Positions 33,215 to 42,135 of a DNA stretch of 50,474 nucleotides are shown in pieces. The notes under the pieces are model-generated. The model ran no database searches. It worked only from the letters and a program-made list of their open reading frames with translations, and had not been told where the DNA came from. Location: assembly GCA_902769525.1 (NCBI GenBank), contig CACXPG010000006.1:76432-126905 (forward strand), written 5' to 3'. Made by a program: the position numbers and the translations under genes. Position 1 is the stretch's first letter; every line of letters begins with the position of its first letter. The DNA is from an uncultured Bacteroidia bacterium. GTDB lineage: Bacteria; Bacteroidota; Bacteroidia; Bacteroidales; UBA932.

Positions 33215-33233
33215 CAAGTATTAAACATCATCG

Positions 33234-36071
33234 TTACTCCTGAGAAGAAGCCTCGTCCACCAGATAGAGAAGGTTCTTGAAGGAGATTCCGCTGTGGTCG
33301 GAGAGTCCCACTTCACAGGTGCGGCTGGTGGCATAGCCCTCAGAGCATCCCTCAACCTGACTGCGGAGGTCTCTCAGACCCCAGTCGTTGAGCTCAGGAG
33401 TGAAGAAACCCTTGTCTCCGGCAAAGCCGCAGCAGTTGGTGTCCATTACCTTTACTCTTCTGGCGCACTGCTTGGCTATGTCCACGATGGTGGAGTCCAC
33501 GCCCAGTTTCTTTGATGTGCAGACTGCAAAGACTGCAACGCACTTGTCAAGCTTGGTTATCTTGAGGTTAGGCATCAGGTACAGCTTGGCGAACTCTGCC
33601 GGCTCGTAGAGAGTGAGCTTGTCGCCGAAGTTGGACTTCATAGTGTAAAGGCAAGGAGTCATATCGCAGACAATAGGCAACTTTCCACCCTCGGATGCTA
33701 TGGTGAGTTCTTCCAGAAGGTTGTCGCTGAGCATCTTGCCCGCCTTTACATATCCCTTGCTGGAGAAGGCCATGCCGCAGCACAGCTTTTTCAGGTGAGC
33801 AGGATATACAACATCGTAGCCAGCCTTGCGGATGAGCTTGTCCATAAGTTTTGTAAGGGAAAGGGCGTTTCTGTATTCGATTCCGTTGCCCATAGACCGG
33901 GTAAGACAGCTCGGGAAATATACCACTTTGCCTTTGGAGTTCTCGACCGCTGGCCTTTTCCCTTCGAGTATTGCCTTGGAAATCTTGCGGTTGCCCTTAG
34001 GGAAACTTGGATTCCACTTAGGGATCAGTCCGCAGCTTATCCATCTTGCGCCTTGTGCCAAAGGTTTCATGACTTTCTTGCCTACAGTCCGTCTGATAAC
34101 GTAGGACGTGTTCCAGGCGGCACGCATTGCCCAAACGGCGCCGCTCCAGCGGCGGGCAATCCAGGACGCCTTGTTTTCCTGGCCTTCAGTGTGGTTGCTG
34201 TGGCGGAGCTCCTTGGTGAGCTTTCCGTTGTCAACTTTCACAGGGCAGGCAACTGCGCATAAGCTGTCCGTGGCGCAGGTTTCCTCTCCCATATACTTGA
34301 AAGTCTTCTTCATAAGGGCGAGGTCAGCCTCGTTTGTGCCTGTCTTCTCAAGGCGGGCCATCTCTCTGTAGGCTACCACCCTCTGCCTCGGCGATAATGT
34401 CAAACCCTCTGACACGCAGTTCTTTTCGCAGAATCCGCATTCCATGCACCGGTCAATCTCAGGGCTTGTCTGAGGGCAAGGCTTGAGGTTCTTGATATGG
34501 GCCTTGGGGTCAGGGTTGATGATGACTCCCGGATTGAGTATGCCTTTAGGGTCGAAGAGTTCCTTCACTTCCTTCATCAGGGAGTAGGCCTGCTCTCCCC
34601 ATTCCTTTTCCACGAATGGAGCCATGTTCCTTCCGGTTCCGTGCTCGGCCTTCAGGGAGCCGTCATATTTCTTGACCACCAGGTCTGCCACGTCGTCCAT
34701 GAACTTGGCGTATTTTGTCACTTCAGTCTCGTTCTGGAAATCCTGGTTGAACATGAAGTGAAGGTTTCCGGCAAGGGCGTGGCCGAAGATAACGGCATCT
34801 GAGTAGCCGTCTTTGTCAAAGAGTTCTCTAAGGTCTGTAACCGCCTCGGCCAGACGAGGTACCGGGAAGCAGATGTCCTCGATAATAGCCGTTGTACCGG
34901 CCTTTCTCATTCCTGCTACTGTAGGCAGACATTCCTTGCGGACTTTCCACAGGGTTGCCTGTTCAGAGGCATCCATCGTGAACTCGAAAGGCACCACGGT
35001 CTGGAATTCGGACAGGGCTTCGGTTATCCGCTTGATCTTTCCCTGAAGGGAAGGCTTGTCTTCCTCGGTGATTTCCACCAGAAGTCCGCAGGCTCCATCG
35101 GGCAGAGTCTTCAGGAACTCTGGCACTCCGTCTGCGTTCTCCACGCTTCTGAGAGAGGCTCTGTCTATCAGTTCCACAGCCGAAACAGGCAGCTGCTTGA
35201 GCACCTGGACTGCGCTGCAGGCTTCCCTTATAGTCGGGAATATAACAAGAGCCAGTCCCTTGAATTTCAGGTTGTCCACAGTCTTATAGGTAATGCTGGA
35301 GATGAATGCCAGCGTACCCTCCGAGCCAATGATCAGGTGCTTGAGTATGTCTATCCCGTCCGAATAGTCCACAAAGGCGTTAAGGCTGTAGCCGGTGGTG
35401 TTCTTGATTTTGTATTTTCTTTCAATCCTCTCTTTAAGAACAGGATTCTCGGCGATTCTTCTGGAGATGCTTTCAAGCCCGTCCACCAGTTTCTTGTGAG
35501 AGTCTCTGAACCGCTTTACAGACAGCTGGTCAGATGTGTCCAGGTCTGTTCCGTCCGGCAGAATGATGTTCAGATCCGCCACTGTCTTGTAGGAGTTCTG
35601 GCTTGTGCCGCAGCACATTCCGCTGGCGTTGTTGGCCGCTATTCCTCCAATCATCGCAGAGTCTATGGAAGCCGGGTCCGGACCTATCTTCTTTCCGAAC
35701 CTTGTAAGCAGGCGGTTTGCCATAGCTCCCCTGATGCCAGGGCCCAGGCAGATATAGTCTCCTCTTGTGGAGATGTTGTAGTGCCTGAAGCCGTGCGTGC
35801 ATATAATCAGCACGGAGTCTGATATGGACTGGCCGCTCAGCGATGTTCCTCCGGCCCTGAAGGTTACGGGGATTTCCATACTGTAGGCAGTCATCAGTAT
35901 CTGCCTTACTTCAGGAGACGAATTCGCCCTGACCACCAGCTTTGGCACCAGACGGTAGAACGAAGCGTCTGTTCCGAACGCCAGAGTTGTAAGCGGATCG
36001 TGGAACATTCTCTCTTTCGGGATGAACTTTAACAGCCTGTCATAGAATTCTTTGTACTTACCTGTAAGCAT
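33234..36071 (-). CDS. FAD/Fe-S oxidoreductase, D-lactate dehydrogenase or glycolate oxidase type
   Basis: A 945-residue fusion of a GlcD-like FAD domain and a GlcF-like iron-sulphur domain. The FAD part has VTFRAGGTSLSGQSISD (about residue 70), the flavin-binding GPDPASIDSAMIGGIAANNASG and the C-terminal cap with FGHALAGNLHFMF and KAEHGTGRNMAPF. Two cluster-binding motifs follow, CMECGFCEKNC and CATDSLCAVACPV. CCG-type domains come last (FPSCLTRSMG, KKLCCGMAFSS, DTNCCGFAGDKG). The family oxidises D-2-hydroxy acids such as D-lactate and passes electrons to quinone at the inner membrane. The substrate is not certain. It ends the lon-ung-coaD-thioredoxin run; its ATG is 3 bases after the thioredoxin gene's stop. 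Confidence 0.88.
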   Translation of the reverse strand: MLTGKYKEFYDRLLKFIPKERMFHDPLTTLAFGTDASFYRLVPKLVVRANSSPEVRQILMTAYSMEIPVTFRAGGTSLSGQSISDSVLIICTHGFRHYNISTRGDYICLGPGIRGAMANRLLTRFGKKIGPDPASIDSAMIGGIAANNASGMCCGTSQNSYKTVADLNIILPDGTDLDTSDQLSVKRFRDSHKKLVDGLESISRRIAENPVLKERIERKYKIKNTTGYSLNAFVDYSDGIDILKHLIIGSEGTLAFISSITYKTVDNLKFKGLALVIFPTIREACSAVQVLKQLPVSAVELIDRASLRSVENADGVPEFLKTLPDGACGLLVEITEEDKPSLQGKIKRITEALSEFQTVVPFEFTMDASEQATLWKVRKECLPTVAGMRKAGTTAIIEDICFPVPRLAEAVTDLRELFDKDGYSDAVIFGHALAGNLHFMFNQDFQNETEVTKYAKFMDDVADLVVKKYDGSLKAEHGTGRNMAPFVEKEWGEQAYSLMKEVKELFDPKGILNPGVIINPDPKAHIKNLKPCPQTSPEIDRCMECGFCEKNCVSEGLTLSPRQRVVAYREMARLEKTGTNEADLALMKKTFKYMGEETCATDSLCAVACPVKVDNGKLTKELRHSNHTEGQENKASWIARRWSGAVWAMRAAWNTSYVIRRTVGKKVMKPLAQGARWISCGLIPKWNPSFPKGNRKISKAILEGKRPAVENSKGKVVYFPSCLTRSMGNGIEYRNALSLTKLMDKLIRKAGYDVVYPAHLKKLCCGMAFSSKGYVKAGKMLSDNLLEELTIASEGGKLPIVCDMTPCLYTMKSNFGDKLTLYEPAEFAKLYLMPNLKITKLDKCVAVFAVCTSKKLGVDSTIVDIAKQCARRVKVMDTNCCGFAGDKGFFTPELNDWGLRDLRSQVEGCSEGYATSRTCEVGLSDHSGISFKNLLYLVDEASSQE

Positions 36072-36074
36072 ATC

Positions 36075-38291
36075 TTATTTCTTTTTTGTTTTTTCTGGAA
36101 CGATAAAACTTAACTGGTCTTCCAGCTCGTATTCCATCCCTTCCTTAAAATCTTTTATGCGTATTGTGTTATCCGGATTCACCAGAAGTATCTGCGGAAC
36201 CGATTCCACATAATAGTATTCTTCCAGTCTTGCACGATGGTCTTTGTCATACAGCTGCCTGAACTCCAGATTATTGTCAACGACAAACTTCCTCCAGGAG
36301 CTGATATTCTCTCCGGCATAGATTCCGATGAAGTCCACCTGGCGGCCGTATTTCTTCCAGGCGCTTTTTACATCACTGACAGCTTGTTTGCAAACTCCGC
36401 AGTCTGAGCGGTAAAAGAAAAGAACCTTGTATTTTCCGTCGTTTGGAAGAAGTTCACTAGGGTTGTCTGCTATGTCGTAGAGAAGGAGATTTTCAGCCTT
36501 GCTGTCCGGCCTGTTCATAGTTACGTATTTGACTGCGCTCCTGACGCTTTCCACAAACACGGTGTCTTCCCAGCGCTCAGACATATCCAGAATATACTTC
36601 TGCCCCAGATAGGCTGCTGTTTCCTGAGTAGGACCGTCTTGATTCTCCCTGAAATAAAGGTTCATGAAGGTCTGCCTCATCAGCCTTCTGTAATTCTCTT
36701 CGGAAGAATTGGAACCGTGGTATATTCTGTCAACAAGACCTTTCCACGTTTCCTCCGTTTCCTCAAAGGTTTGAGGATTATCATTAGGAACGGAGAAAAT
36801 AGTGTAGAGATAATCATTTGCCTTAATTGTGTTCTGCTTCTCGTCTTCAAGTATTCTGGAGAGGGTCGGGGTAAGTATTCCTCTTCCCATTATTCTCAGT
36901 GACTGGTCCAGAAGGAACATCTTTGGCGTGCTCACAACACCGTAGTCAACAGGGAATCTGCTTTCTCTGTCGATGTCTGCCACGTGGATCCAGTTCACCA
37001 ACGGATTCATGGTTGTAAAGTTATCTCTGACGTATTTTTTCCAGGCTTCCGAGTCTGTTCCGGTGTATACCGTCATAACGTTCAGCATGGAAAAATCGTA
37101 GTTGTCAAGGAACTTGATGAACTTTGGAGTCTCTTCCTTGCAGTAGTTGCAGTCATCTGAATAAAAGTAGATTATGGAATATGTTCCCATCATCTCCTTT
37201 ATGCTGTGAGTCACACCGGCAGTGTCTTTGAGATTCAATTCAGGGGCTTTCGCTCCAACCAGAGTGCCTTTGTTTACGGTAACAAACCAGGCTGCTTCTG
37301 CTCTGTCTTTTTCAGAAACCGCATCGTTGCCCAGGATGTATTTTTCTGCAGCATAAACTGCGCTGCCTTCACATCCCATCACAACGGAAGAAGAATACCT
37401 TCTGAAACATTCCATAGCTGTTGCCGCCCTCATCTTGGGATCTGTCAGATAGCGGTTTTCCATCAGGTAGTCTATTACCATATTTCTTACGCTCTCTTTG
37501 GAAAGCTTGAACTTATCCAGGAAAAGGTCTATATGCTTTTTCCAGAAAGACGTGTATAAAAGCCTCTCGTCTGCAATCATCGGCAACTGCGAACTCTGCT
37601 GGGATGTGAATCCGTTCAAGGCAAAATCCAGCAGTATGCACGTCAGAGAACCCGGAGCATTTTTTTCAGCCTGAAACAAAATCCGTTTGATGACAGCTTT
37701 TTCTGTTCCAGGGTAAAGGGTATTGACTGTATATTCTGCGGCTAAAGCTTCAGAACTGTCTTGGCTTACACATATATCCCTTAAAGAAAGATAATTCTGG
37801 AAATCAAGATAATATATATTTTCTTTCCCGAAGGTTGCTTTATTCCCATCGGTCTCCCAAGTGTAAAAATGCTCTGATGCGGAAAGGCGGTGGCGGAAGG
37901 TTGTAGAGAAACTGTCTCCATTAACGGAAGAGTAAAAGAAGGAGAACAGGGTTCCTTCGCTGTCGCAAACCTCAAACTGCCCCGCTGTGAAGACGTTATC
38001 CTGTGAAGCTTTTGTATCCAGTGGGTAGGACGGGCCGTAAAAGACTGCTTTTCTGCGATTAATTACCGCAGAATCAATTACCGTTGTTTCCTGACTGGAG
38101 AAATTATGCTTCTTGAGGTAGAGGGTGGAGCCTTTGAAGGCACGGTCCGCATTTTTGCTCAGCCTCCCGCATTTGACAGTGATCTTGTACACTCCGGCAG
38201 GATTCTGGGCAAAAGAGCAAATCGCTGAGAATAGGACTGCAAGGACTGCAATGGCCAGTCCTTTAAGTGAATAAGCCGATGTGTCTTTCAT
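36075..38291 (-). CDS. Exported protein with two thioredoxin-like domains (DUF5106-like)
   Basis: A 738-residue protein with a signal peptide (LKGLAIAVLAVLFSAICSFAQ). About 300 residues of DUF4369/DUF5106-like sequence follow, rich in strands then helices. The first thioredoxin/TlpA-like domain starts near residue 345 (GAKAPELNLKDTAG) with YFYSDDCNYCKEE (CxxC at about 381-384) and the cis-Pro segment VVSTPKMFLLD. The second has FFYRSDCGVCKQA (CxxC at about 631-634) and VESVPQILLVN. A helical region of about 110 residues separates them. Both sites look redox-capable. Periplasmic disulphide or cytochrome-maturation roles are typical of TlpA-like proteins, but the pairing is unusual. ATG at 38291 is preferred to GTG at 38300, which would overlap the coaD stop. 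Confidence 0.78.
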   Translation of the reverse strand: MKDTSAYSLKGLAIAVLAVLFSAICSFAQNPAGVYKITVKCGRLSKNADRAFKGSTLYLKKHNFSSQETTVIDSAVINRRKAVFYGPSYPLDTKASQDNVFTAGQFEVCDSEGTLFSFFYSSVNGDSFSTTFRHRLSASEHFYTWETDGNKATFGKENIYYLDFQNYLSLRDICVSQDSSEALAAEYTVNTLYPGTEKAVIKRILFQAEKNAPGSLTCILLDFALNGFTSQQSSQLPMIADERLLYTSFWKKHIDLFLDKFKLSKESVRNMVIDYLMENRYLTDPKMRAATAMECFRRYSSSVVMGCEGSAVYAAEKYILGNDAVSEKDRAEAAWFVTVNKGTLVGAKAPELNLKDTAGVTHSIKEMMGTYSIIYFYSDDCNYCKEETPKFIKFLDNYDFSMLNVMTVYTGTDSEAWKKYVRDNFTTMNPLVNWIHVADIDRESRFPVDYGVVSTPKMFLLDQSLRIMGRGILTPTLSRILEDEKQNTIKANDYLYTIFSVPNDNPQTFEETEETWKGLVDRIYHGSNSSEENYRRLMRQTFMNLYFRENQDGPTQETAAYLGQKYILDMSERWEDTVFVESVRSAVKYVTMNRPDSKAENLLLYDIADNPSELLPNDGKYKVLFFYRSDCGVCKQAVSDVKSAWKKYGRQVDFIGIYAGENISSWRKFVVDNNLEFRQLYDKDHRARLEEYYYVESVPQILLVNPDNTIRIKDFKEGMEYELEDQLSFIVPEKTKKK

Positions 38292-38299
38292 GCCTGGCA

Positions 38300-38797
38300 C
38301 TATTTCTTGAGTTCTTTCTTGGCCTTGATGTATTTCTTGATGTCAACTCCGGCAGGCATGAAAGGAGTGGCGTCGCCGTTGTGGATGAGAAGGTCTCTGA
38401 CAACGGTGGAGGAAATGAATGAGTATTCGTGGCTGGCCTGGACGTAAACTGTGACCACATCCGGGTCGAGCACCCTGTTGGCCTGGGCTATAACGCCTTC
38501 AAACTCAAAGTCTGTGGTGGTTCTCAAGCCTCTGACTATGAAGTTTACACCGAGCTTGTGGCAGAGGTCTATGGTCAGTTGCTTGTAGCAGCACACGTCC
38601 ACTCTCTCACCGTAAGGCTTTATGGCGTCCTTGATAATCTTGATCCTGATGTCCACAGGAAAGAAACCGGTAGTCTTGTTGCTGTTGTATCCGACTGCAA
38701 CTATCACTTTGTCAAATAGTTTCAGAGCCGAATCCAGAACATCCAGATGGCCGGCGGTAAAAGGATCGAAAGATCCAGGGAATATTGCTGTGCGCAT
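38300..38797 (-). CDS. coaD: Phosphopantetheine adenylyltransferase
   Basis: CoaD transfers AMP from ATP to 4'-phosphopantetheine, the penultimate step of coenzyme A synthesis. The nucleotidyltransferase signature FPGSFDPFTAGHLDVL (residues about 6-21) holds the T/HxGH site. VGVNFIVRGLRTTTDFEFE and EYSFISSTVVRDLL, the ISST motif, are typical. At 165 residues it is normal in length. The stop abuts the next gene's start. A gap of 58 bases separates it from ung; it contains TACATTTTG on the minus strand, close to but one base longer than the -7 consensus, so an internal promoter is possible. Confidence 0.95.
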   Translation of the reverse strand: MRTAIFPGSFDPFTAGHLDVLDSALKLFDKVIVAVGYNSNKTTGFFPVDIRIKIIKDAIKPYGERVDVCCYKQLTIDLCHKLGVNFIVRGLRTTTDFEFEGVIAQANRVLDPDVVTVYVQASHEYSFISSTVVRDLLIHNGDATPFMPAGVDIKKYIKAKKELKK

Positions 38798-38855
38798 AGT
38801 TTTCTTACGTTTACACTTAACAAAATGTAAATTTAAGAAAAAGTAACGGGATTGC

Positions 38856-39527
38856 CTACAGTCTCCAGTCTATAGGGGTCAGGCCCTCAATCTCCAGATA
38901 TTCGTTGCACTTGGAGAAGTGGCGGCAGCCGAAGAAAGCCCCGCCAGCCAAAGGGGAAGGGTGAGCGGCTTCCAGGACAAGATGCTTTGAGGTGTCTATG
39001 AGAGCTTTTTTGCTCTTCGCGAAATTGCCCCACAGCATAAATACGACACCGGTCTTATAGTCTGATATTGCTTTGATTACGCTGTCTGTGAAAGTCGTCC
39101 AGCCAATTTTGCTGTGAGAAGCGGCGGTGTAGGCTCTGACTGTGAGGATGGCGTTCAGAAGGAATACTCCCTGCTTTGCCCAGCCGGTGAGATTTCCGTT
39201 TTTCCCCTGCATAGAGATTCCCAGGTCAGATTCTATCTCCTTGTAGATGTTCTTCAGCGACGGGGGGAGAGCCACTCCGTCTGGAACGGAAAAGCTCAGG
39301 CCGTGAGCCTGTCCGGGATTGTGGTAGGGGTCCTGGCCCAATATCACAACCTTTACATCGTTGAAAGGTGTAAGGGCGAATGCATTGAAAATCAAAGATC
39401 CCGGAGGGTAGATCACCGCTCCGGAATCTTTCTCTTTGTGCAGATATGCTGCAAGGTCCTTGAAATAAGGCTTGCTGAACTCATCGCTGAGCACTCTCTT
39501 CCACTGGCTCTCGATCTTTACGTCCAT
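38856..39527 (-). CDS. ung: Uracil-DNA glycosylase, family 1
   Basis: Ung removes uracil from DNA at the start of base-excision repair. The motifs of family 1 are complete: VVILGQDPYHNPGQAHGLSF with the catalytic Asp and its QDPYH box, PPSLKNIYKEIESDLG, VFLLNAILTVRA, VFMLWGNFAKSK and AAHPSPLAGG, which holds the minor-groove Leu loop. The 223-residue length is normal. ATG at 39527 was chosen over the GTG one codon upstream because it overlaps the lon stop by one base (TGATG), implying coupled translation. Confidence 0.95.
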   Translation of the reverse strand: MDVKIESQWKRVLSDEFSKPYFKDLAAYLHKEKDSGAVIYPPGSLIFNAFALTPFNDVKVVILGQDPYHNPGQAHGLSFSVPDGVALPPSLKNIYKEIESDLGISMQGKNGNLTGWAKQGVFLLNAILTVRAYTAASHSKIGWTTFTDSVIKAISDYKTGVVFMLWGNFAKSKKALIDTSKHLVLEAAHPSPLAGGAFFGCRHFSKCNEYLEIEGLTPIDWRL

Positions 39528-41938
39528 CACTTCTGGAAAATGAAGTTTATAACTTCGTCTATGGTTTTGACATACTTGAACTTGAGGCCTTTAATGTAAA
39601 CAGGCTTTATTTCGGATATGTCTTTGCGGTTATCTTCGCTGAGGATGATGGTGGTCACGCCGGCTCTCTTGGCGGCCAGTATCTTCTCCTTGATTCCGCC
39701 TACAGGCAGGACTTTTCCTCTCAAGGTCATCTCTCCGGTCATCGCGATTTTGCTCTTTACCTTCTTGTGCATCAAGGCAGAAGCCATTGCGCTTACCATA
39801 GTGATGCCGGCAGACGGGCCGTCCTTAGGAATAGCTCCCTCGGGAACGTGAACGTGAAGGTCGAATTTCTTGAACTGTGCCGGAGTCATGCCCAGAAGCT
39901 TGGTGTTGGCCTTGAGCCACTGGTATGCGATGGTCGCAGACTCTTTCATCACGTCTCCCAGGTTGCCGGTGGTGGTGAGCATTCCCTTGCCTTCGCTTCT
40001 GATGCACTCTACAAAGAGGATTTCTCCGCCCATCTCTGTCCAGGCCAGACCGGTTACCACTCCAGGAGCCTCGTTGTCTTTCTGGAGGTCGTGCTGGTTG
40101 GTAGGAAGCCCGAGTATATCTTTCACTTCCTTTACTATAATGGTTTCGCTAACCTTCTCGTCCATAGCCACTTTCATTGCCTGATGGCGGGCAATCTTGG
40201 CTATCTGCTTGTCCAGCTGCCTTACCCCGCTCTCGCGCGTGTACTCGTCTATGATTTCCTCGATGGCGCCTTTGCCGAAATTCAGCTGTTCAGGCTTGAG
40301 GCCGTGCTCCCTGACCTGCTTTGGAACCAGATAGTCTTTTGCTATATGGTACTTCTCCTCAGACAGGTATCCCGACAGTGGAATCATCTCCATCCTGTCC
40401 TTGAGTGCAGGCTGAATTGTGGATATGTTGTTCGCCGTGGTTATGAACAGTACCCTGGAAAGGTCGTAGTCTATGTCCAGATAGTTATCGTGGAACGTGG
40501 TGTTCTGCTCAGGGTCAAGCACTTCCAAAAGAGCTGAAGACGGGTCGCCGTGATAGTCGTTGGAAACTTTGTCTATCTCGTCGAGCACGATTACAGGGTT
40601 GGAGGTTCCGGCACGGTTGATGGCCTGCATTATGCGGCCGGCCATGGCGCCTATGTAGGTTTTGCGGTGGCCTCTGATTTCAGACTCGTCGTGAAGACCT
40701 CCAAGGGAAATCCTCTGGTATTTCCTGCCCAGTGCCCTGGCAACAGACTTTCCAAGTGATGTCTTTCCTGTGCCAGGAGGGCCGTACAGGCAGATGATAG
40801 GGGATTTCATATTGCCCCTAAGCTTCAGGACTGCAAGGAATTCCACAATTCTGTCCTTGATTTTGTCCAGGCCGTAGTGGTCCTCGTCCAGAACTTGTTT
40901 TGCGTGCTTGAGGTCCAGGTTGTCTTCAGTGATTTCATCCCACGGAAGATGAACCATAAACTCCAGATAGTTCAGCTCGACGTTGTAGTCCGGAGTGTTG
41001 GGGTTGAGTTTTTCCAGCCTGGAGATGCACCTGTCGAACTCCTTCTTGGCATATTCCGGCCACTTCTTGTCAGCGGCCTTTTTCAGCAGCTCGGACACAT
41101 CCTTGGAGTTGCCGTTCATTCCAAGCTCTTCCTGTATGGTTTTCAGCTGGTTGTTAAGGTAGTACTCTCTCTGCTGCTGGTCCATCTCGCTCTTGACCTT
41201 CTGCTGGATGTCGTCCTTGATCTTGAGGATTTCTATCTGCTTGCTCAAAACACCCAGAAGCTTGTAGGCTCTCTGCTTTATGTCGCTTTCCATCAAGAGT
41301 TTGATCTTGTCTGCAACAGCTTCGTTGTCAAGGGTGGAGGCGATAAAGTTGGTCAGGAATTCAAACGAGTCTATGTTCTTTATTGCAAACTCGCTCTCGG
41401 CTGCAAACGCCGAAGAATACTTCACGATCTTCAGCGCCGACTCCTTGATGGAATCTGACAGAGCCTTCAGGTCCTTGTCATCCTTTGCAGGAAAGATGTC
41501 CGTAAGGTTCTCGATGGTTCCAATAAGATACGGGTCCTCGGCGATTATCTGCTCAAGGCGGAATCTTCTCAATCCCTGAAGAACGGCTGTCAGCGCCCCG
41601 TCAGGCATCTCTATTAGCTTGAGAATCTTGGCACTGCAGCCAATTTCATAGAGGTCTGAAATGCGCGGGTCGTCTTTGTGCACGTCTATCTGGGTGGCTG
41701 TTCCGATAATCCTGGTGGTCTTGTTCAGGGCTCTTATCAGCTTGACAGACTTGTCCCGGCCGATTGTAACAGGCAGAATGGTCCCGGGAAACAGCACGGA
41801 ATCCCTCATCGCCAGAATTGGCAATGTCTGGGGCACTTCGATTTTGTCTGTCTTTGCGTTGGCTTCTATGCTCATTACCGGAAGGATGTTTATGTCTCCT
41901 TCCATCTGGTTCAGCAGTTTCTCGTCAAAAAATTTCAT
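39527..41938 (-). CDS. lon: ATP-dependent protease Lon
   Basis: Lon degrades misfolded and regulatory proteins in the cytoplasm. The 803-residue protein has an N-terminal substrate-binding domain ([21 protein letters not shown]), a coiled-coil linker ([22 protein letters not shown] split by family spacing) and an AAA+ module with [16 protein letters not shown] and [13 protein letters not shown]. The C-terminal Ser-Lys protease has [16 protein letters not shown] (catalytic Ser) and the Lys in [16 protein letters not shown]. It leads a minus-strand run with ung, coaD, a thioredoxin protein and an oxidase. The 197-base gap upstream shows no clear TAnnTTTG box, so a stress promoter of another type is possible. 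Confidence 0.96.
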   Translation of the reverse strand: MKFFDEKLLNQMEGDINILPVMSIEANAKTDKIEVPQTLPILAMRDSVLFPGTILPVTIGRDKSVKLIRALNKTTRIIGTATQIDVHKDDPRISDLYEIGCSAKILKLIEMPDGALTAVLQGLRRFRLEQIIAEDPYLIGTIENLTDIFPAKDDKDLKALSDSIKESALKIVKYSSAFAAESEFAIKNIDSFEFLTNFIASTLDNEAVADKIKLLMESDIKQRAYKLLGVLSKQIEILKIKDDIQQKVKSEMDQQQREYYLNNQLKTIQEELGMNGNSKDVSELLKKAADKKWPEYAKKEFDRCISRLEKLNPNTPDYNVELNYLEFMVHLPWDEITEDNLDLKHAKQVLDEDHYGLDKIKDRIVEFLAVLKLRGNMKSPIICLYGPPGTGKTSLGKSVARALGRKYQRISLGGLHDESEIRGHRKTYIGAMAGRIMQAINRAGTSNPVIVLDEIDKVSNDYHGDPSSALLEVLDPEQNTTFHDNYLDIDYDLSRVLFITTANNISTIQPALKDRMEMIPLSGYLSEEKYHIAKDYLVPKQVREHGLKPEQLNFGKGAIEEIIDEYTRESGVRQLDKQIAKIARHQAMKVAMDEKVSETIIVKEVKDILGLPTNQHDLQKDNEAPGVVTGLAWTEMGGEILFVECIRSEGKGMLTTTGNLGDVMKESATIAYQWLKANTKLLGMTPAQFKKFDLHVHVPEGAIPKDGPSAGITMVSAMASALMHKKVKSKIAMTGEMTLRGKVLPVGGIKEKILAAKRAGVTTIILSEDNRKDISEIKPVYIKGLKFKYVKTIDEVINFIFQK

Positions 41939-42135
41939 TCGGTTCTCTCCCTTTCAGTTAATCTTCTAATATGTCAAAATGTCAGTAGACAAGATATGGG
42001 CTACCCTGGTTAGCGGGCCAGAGCCTTGTCTGTGGCACTTTCTAAATGAAAATAGTCAATCATTGTGCCAAAGACTCAAGTGGCATATTTTGTCAGTCAC
42101 ATACATATATACTGCAGACTGCCGGATTTCTTTCA

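Noticed and set aside
34497-35822. Several long plus-strand frames opposite the Dld-type oxidase
   Set aside because: They are antisense shadows; the oxidase frame is unbroken with flavin and Fe-S motifs.
39767-41458. Plus-strand frames of 193 and 256 codons opposite lon
   Set aside because: They are shadows of lon, whose AAA+ and protease motifs are complete.
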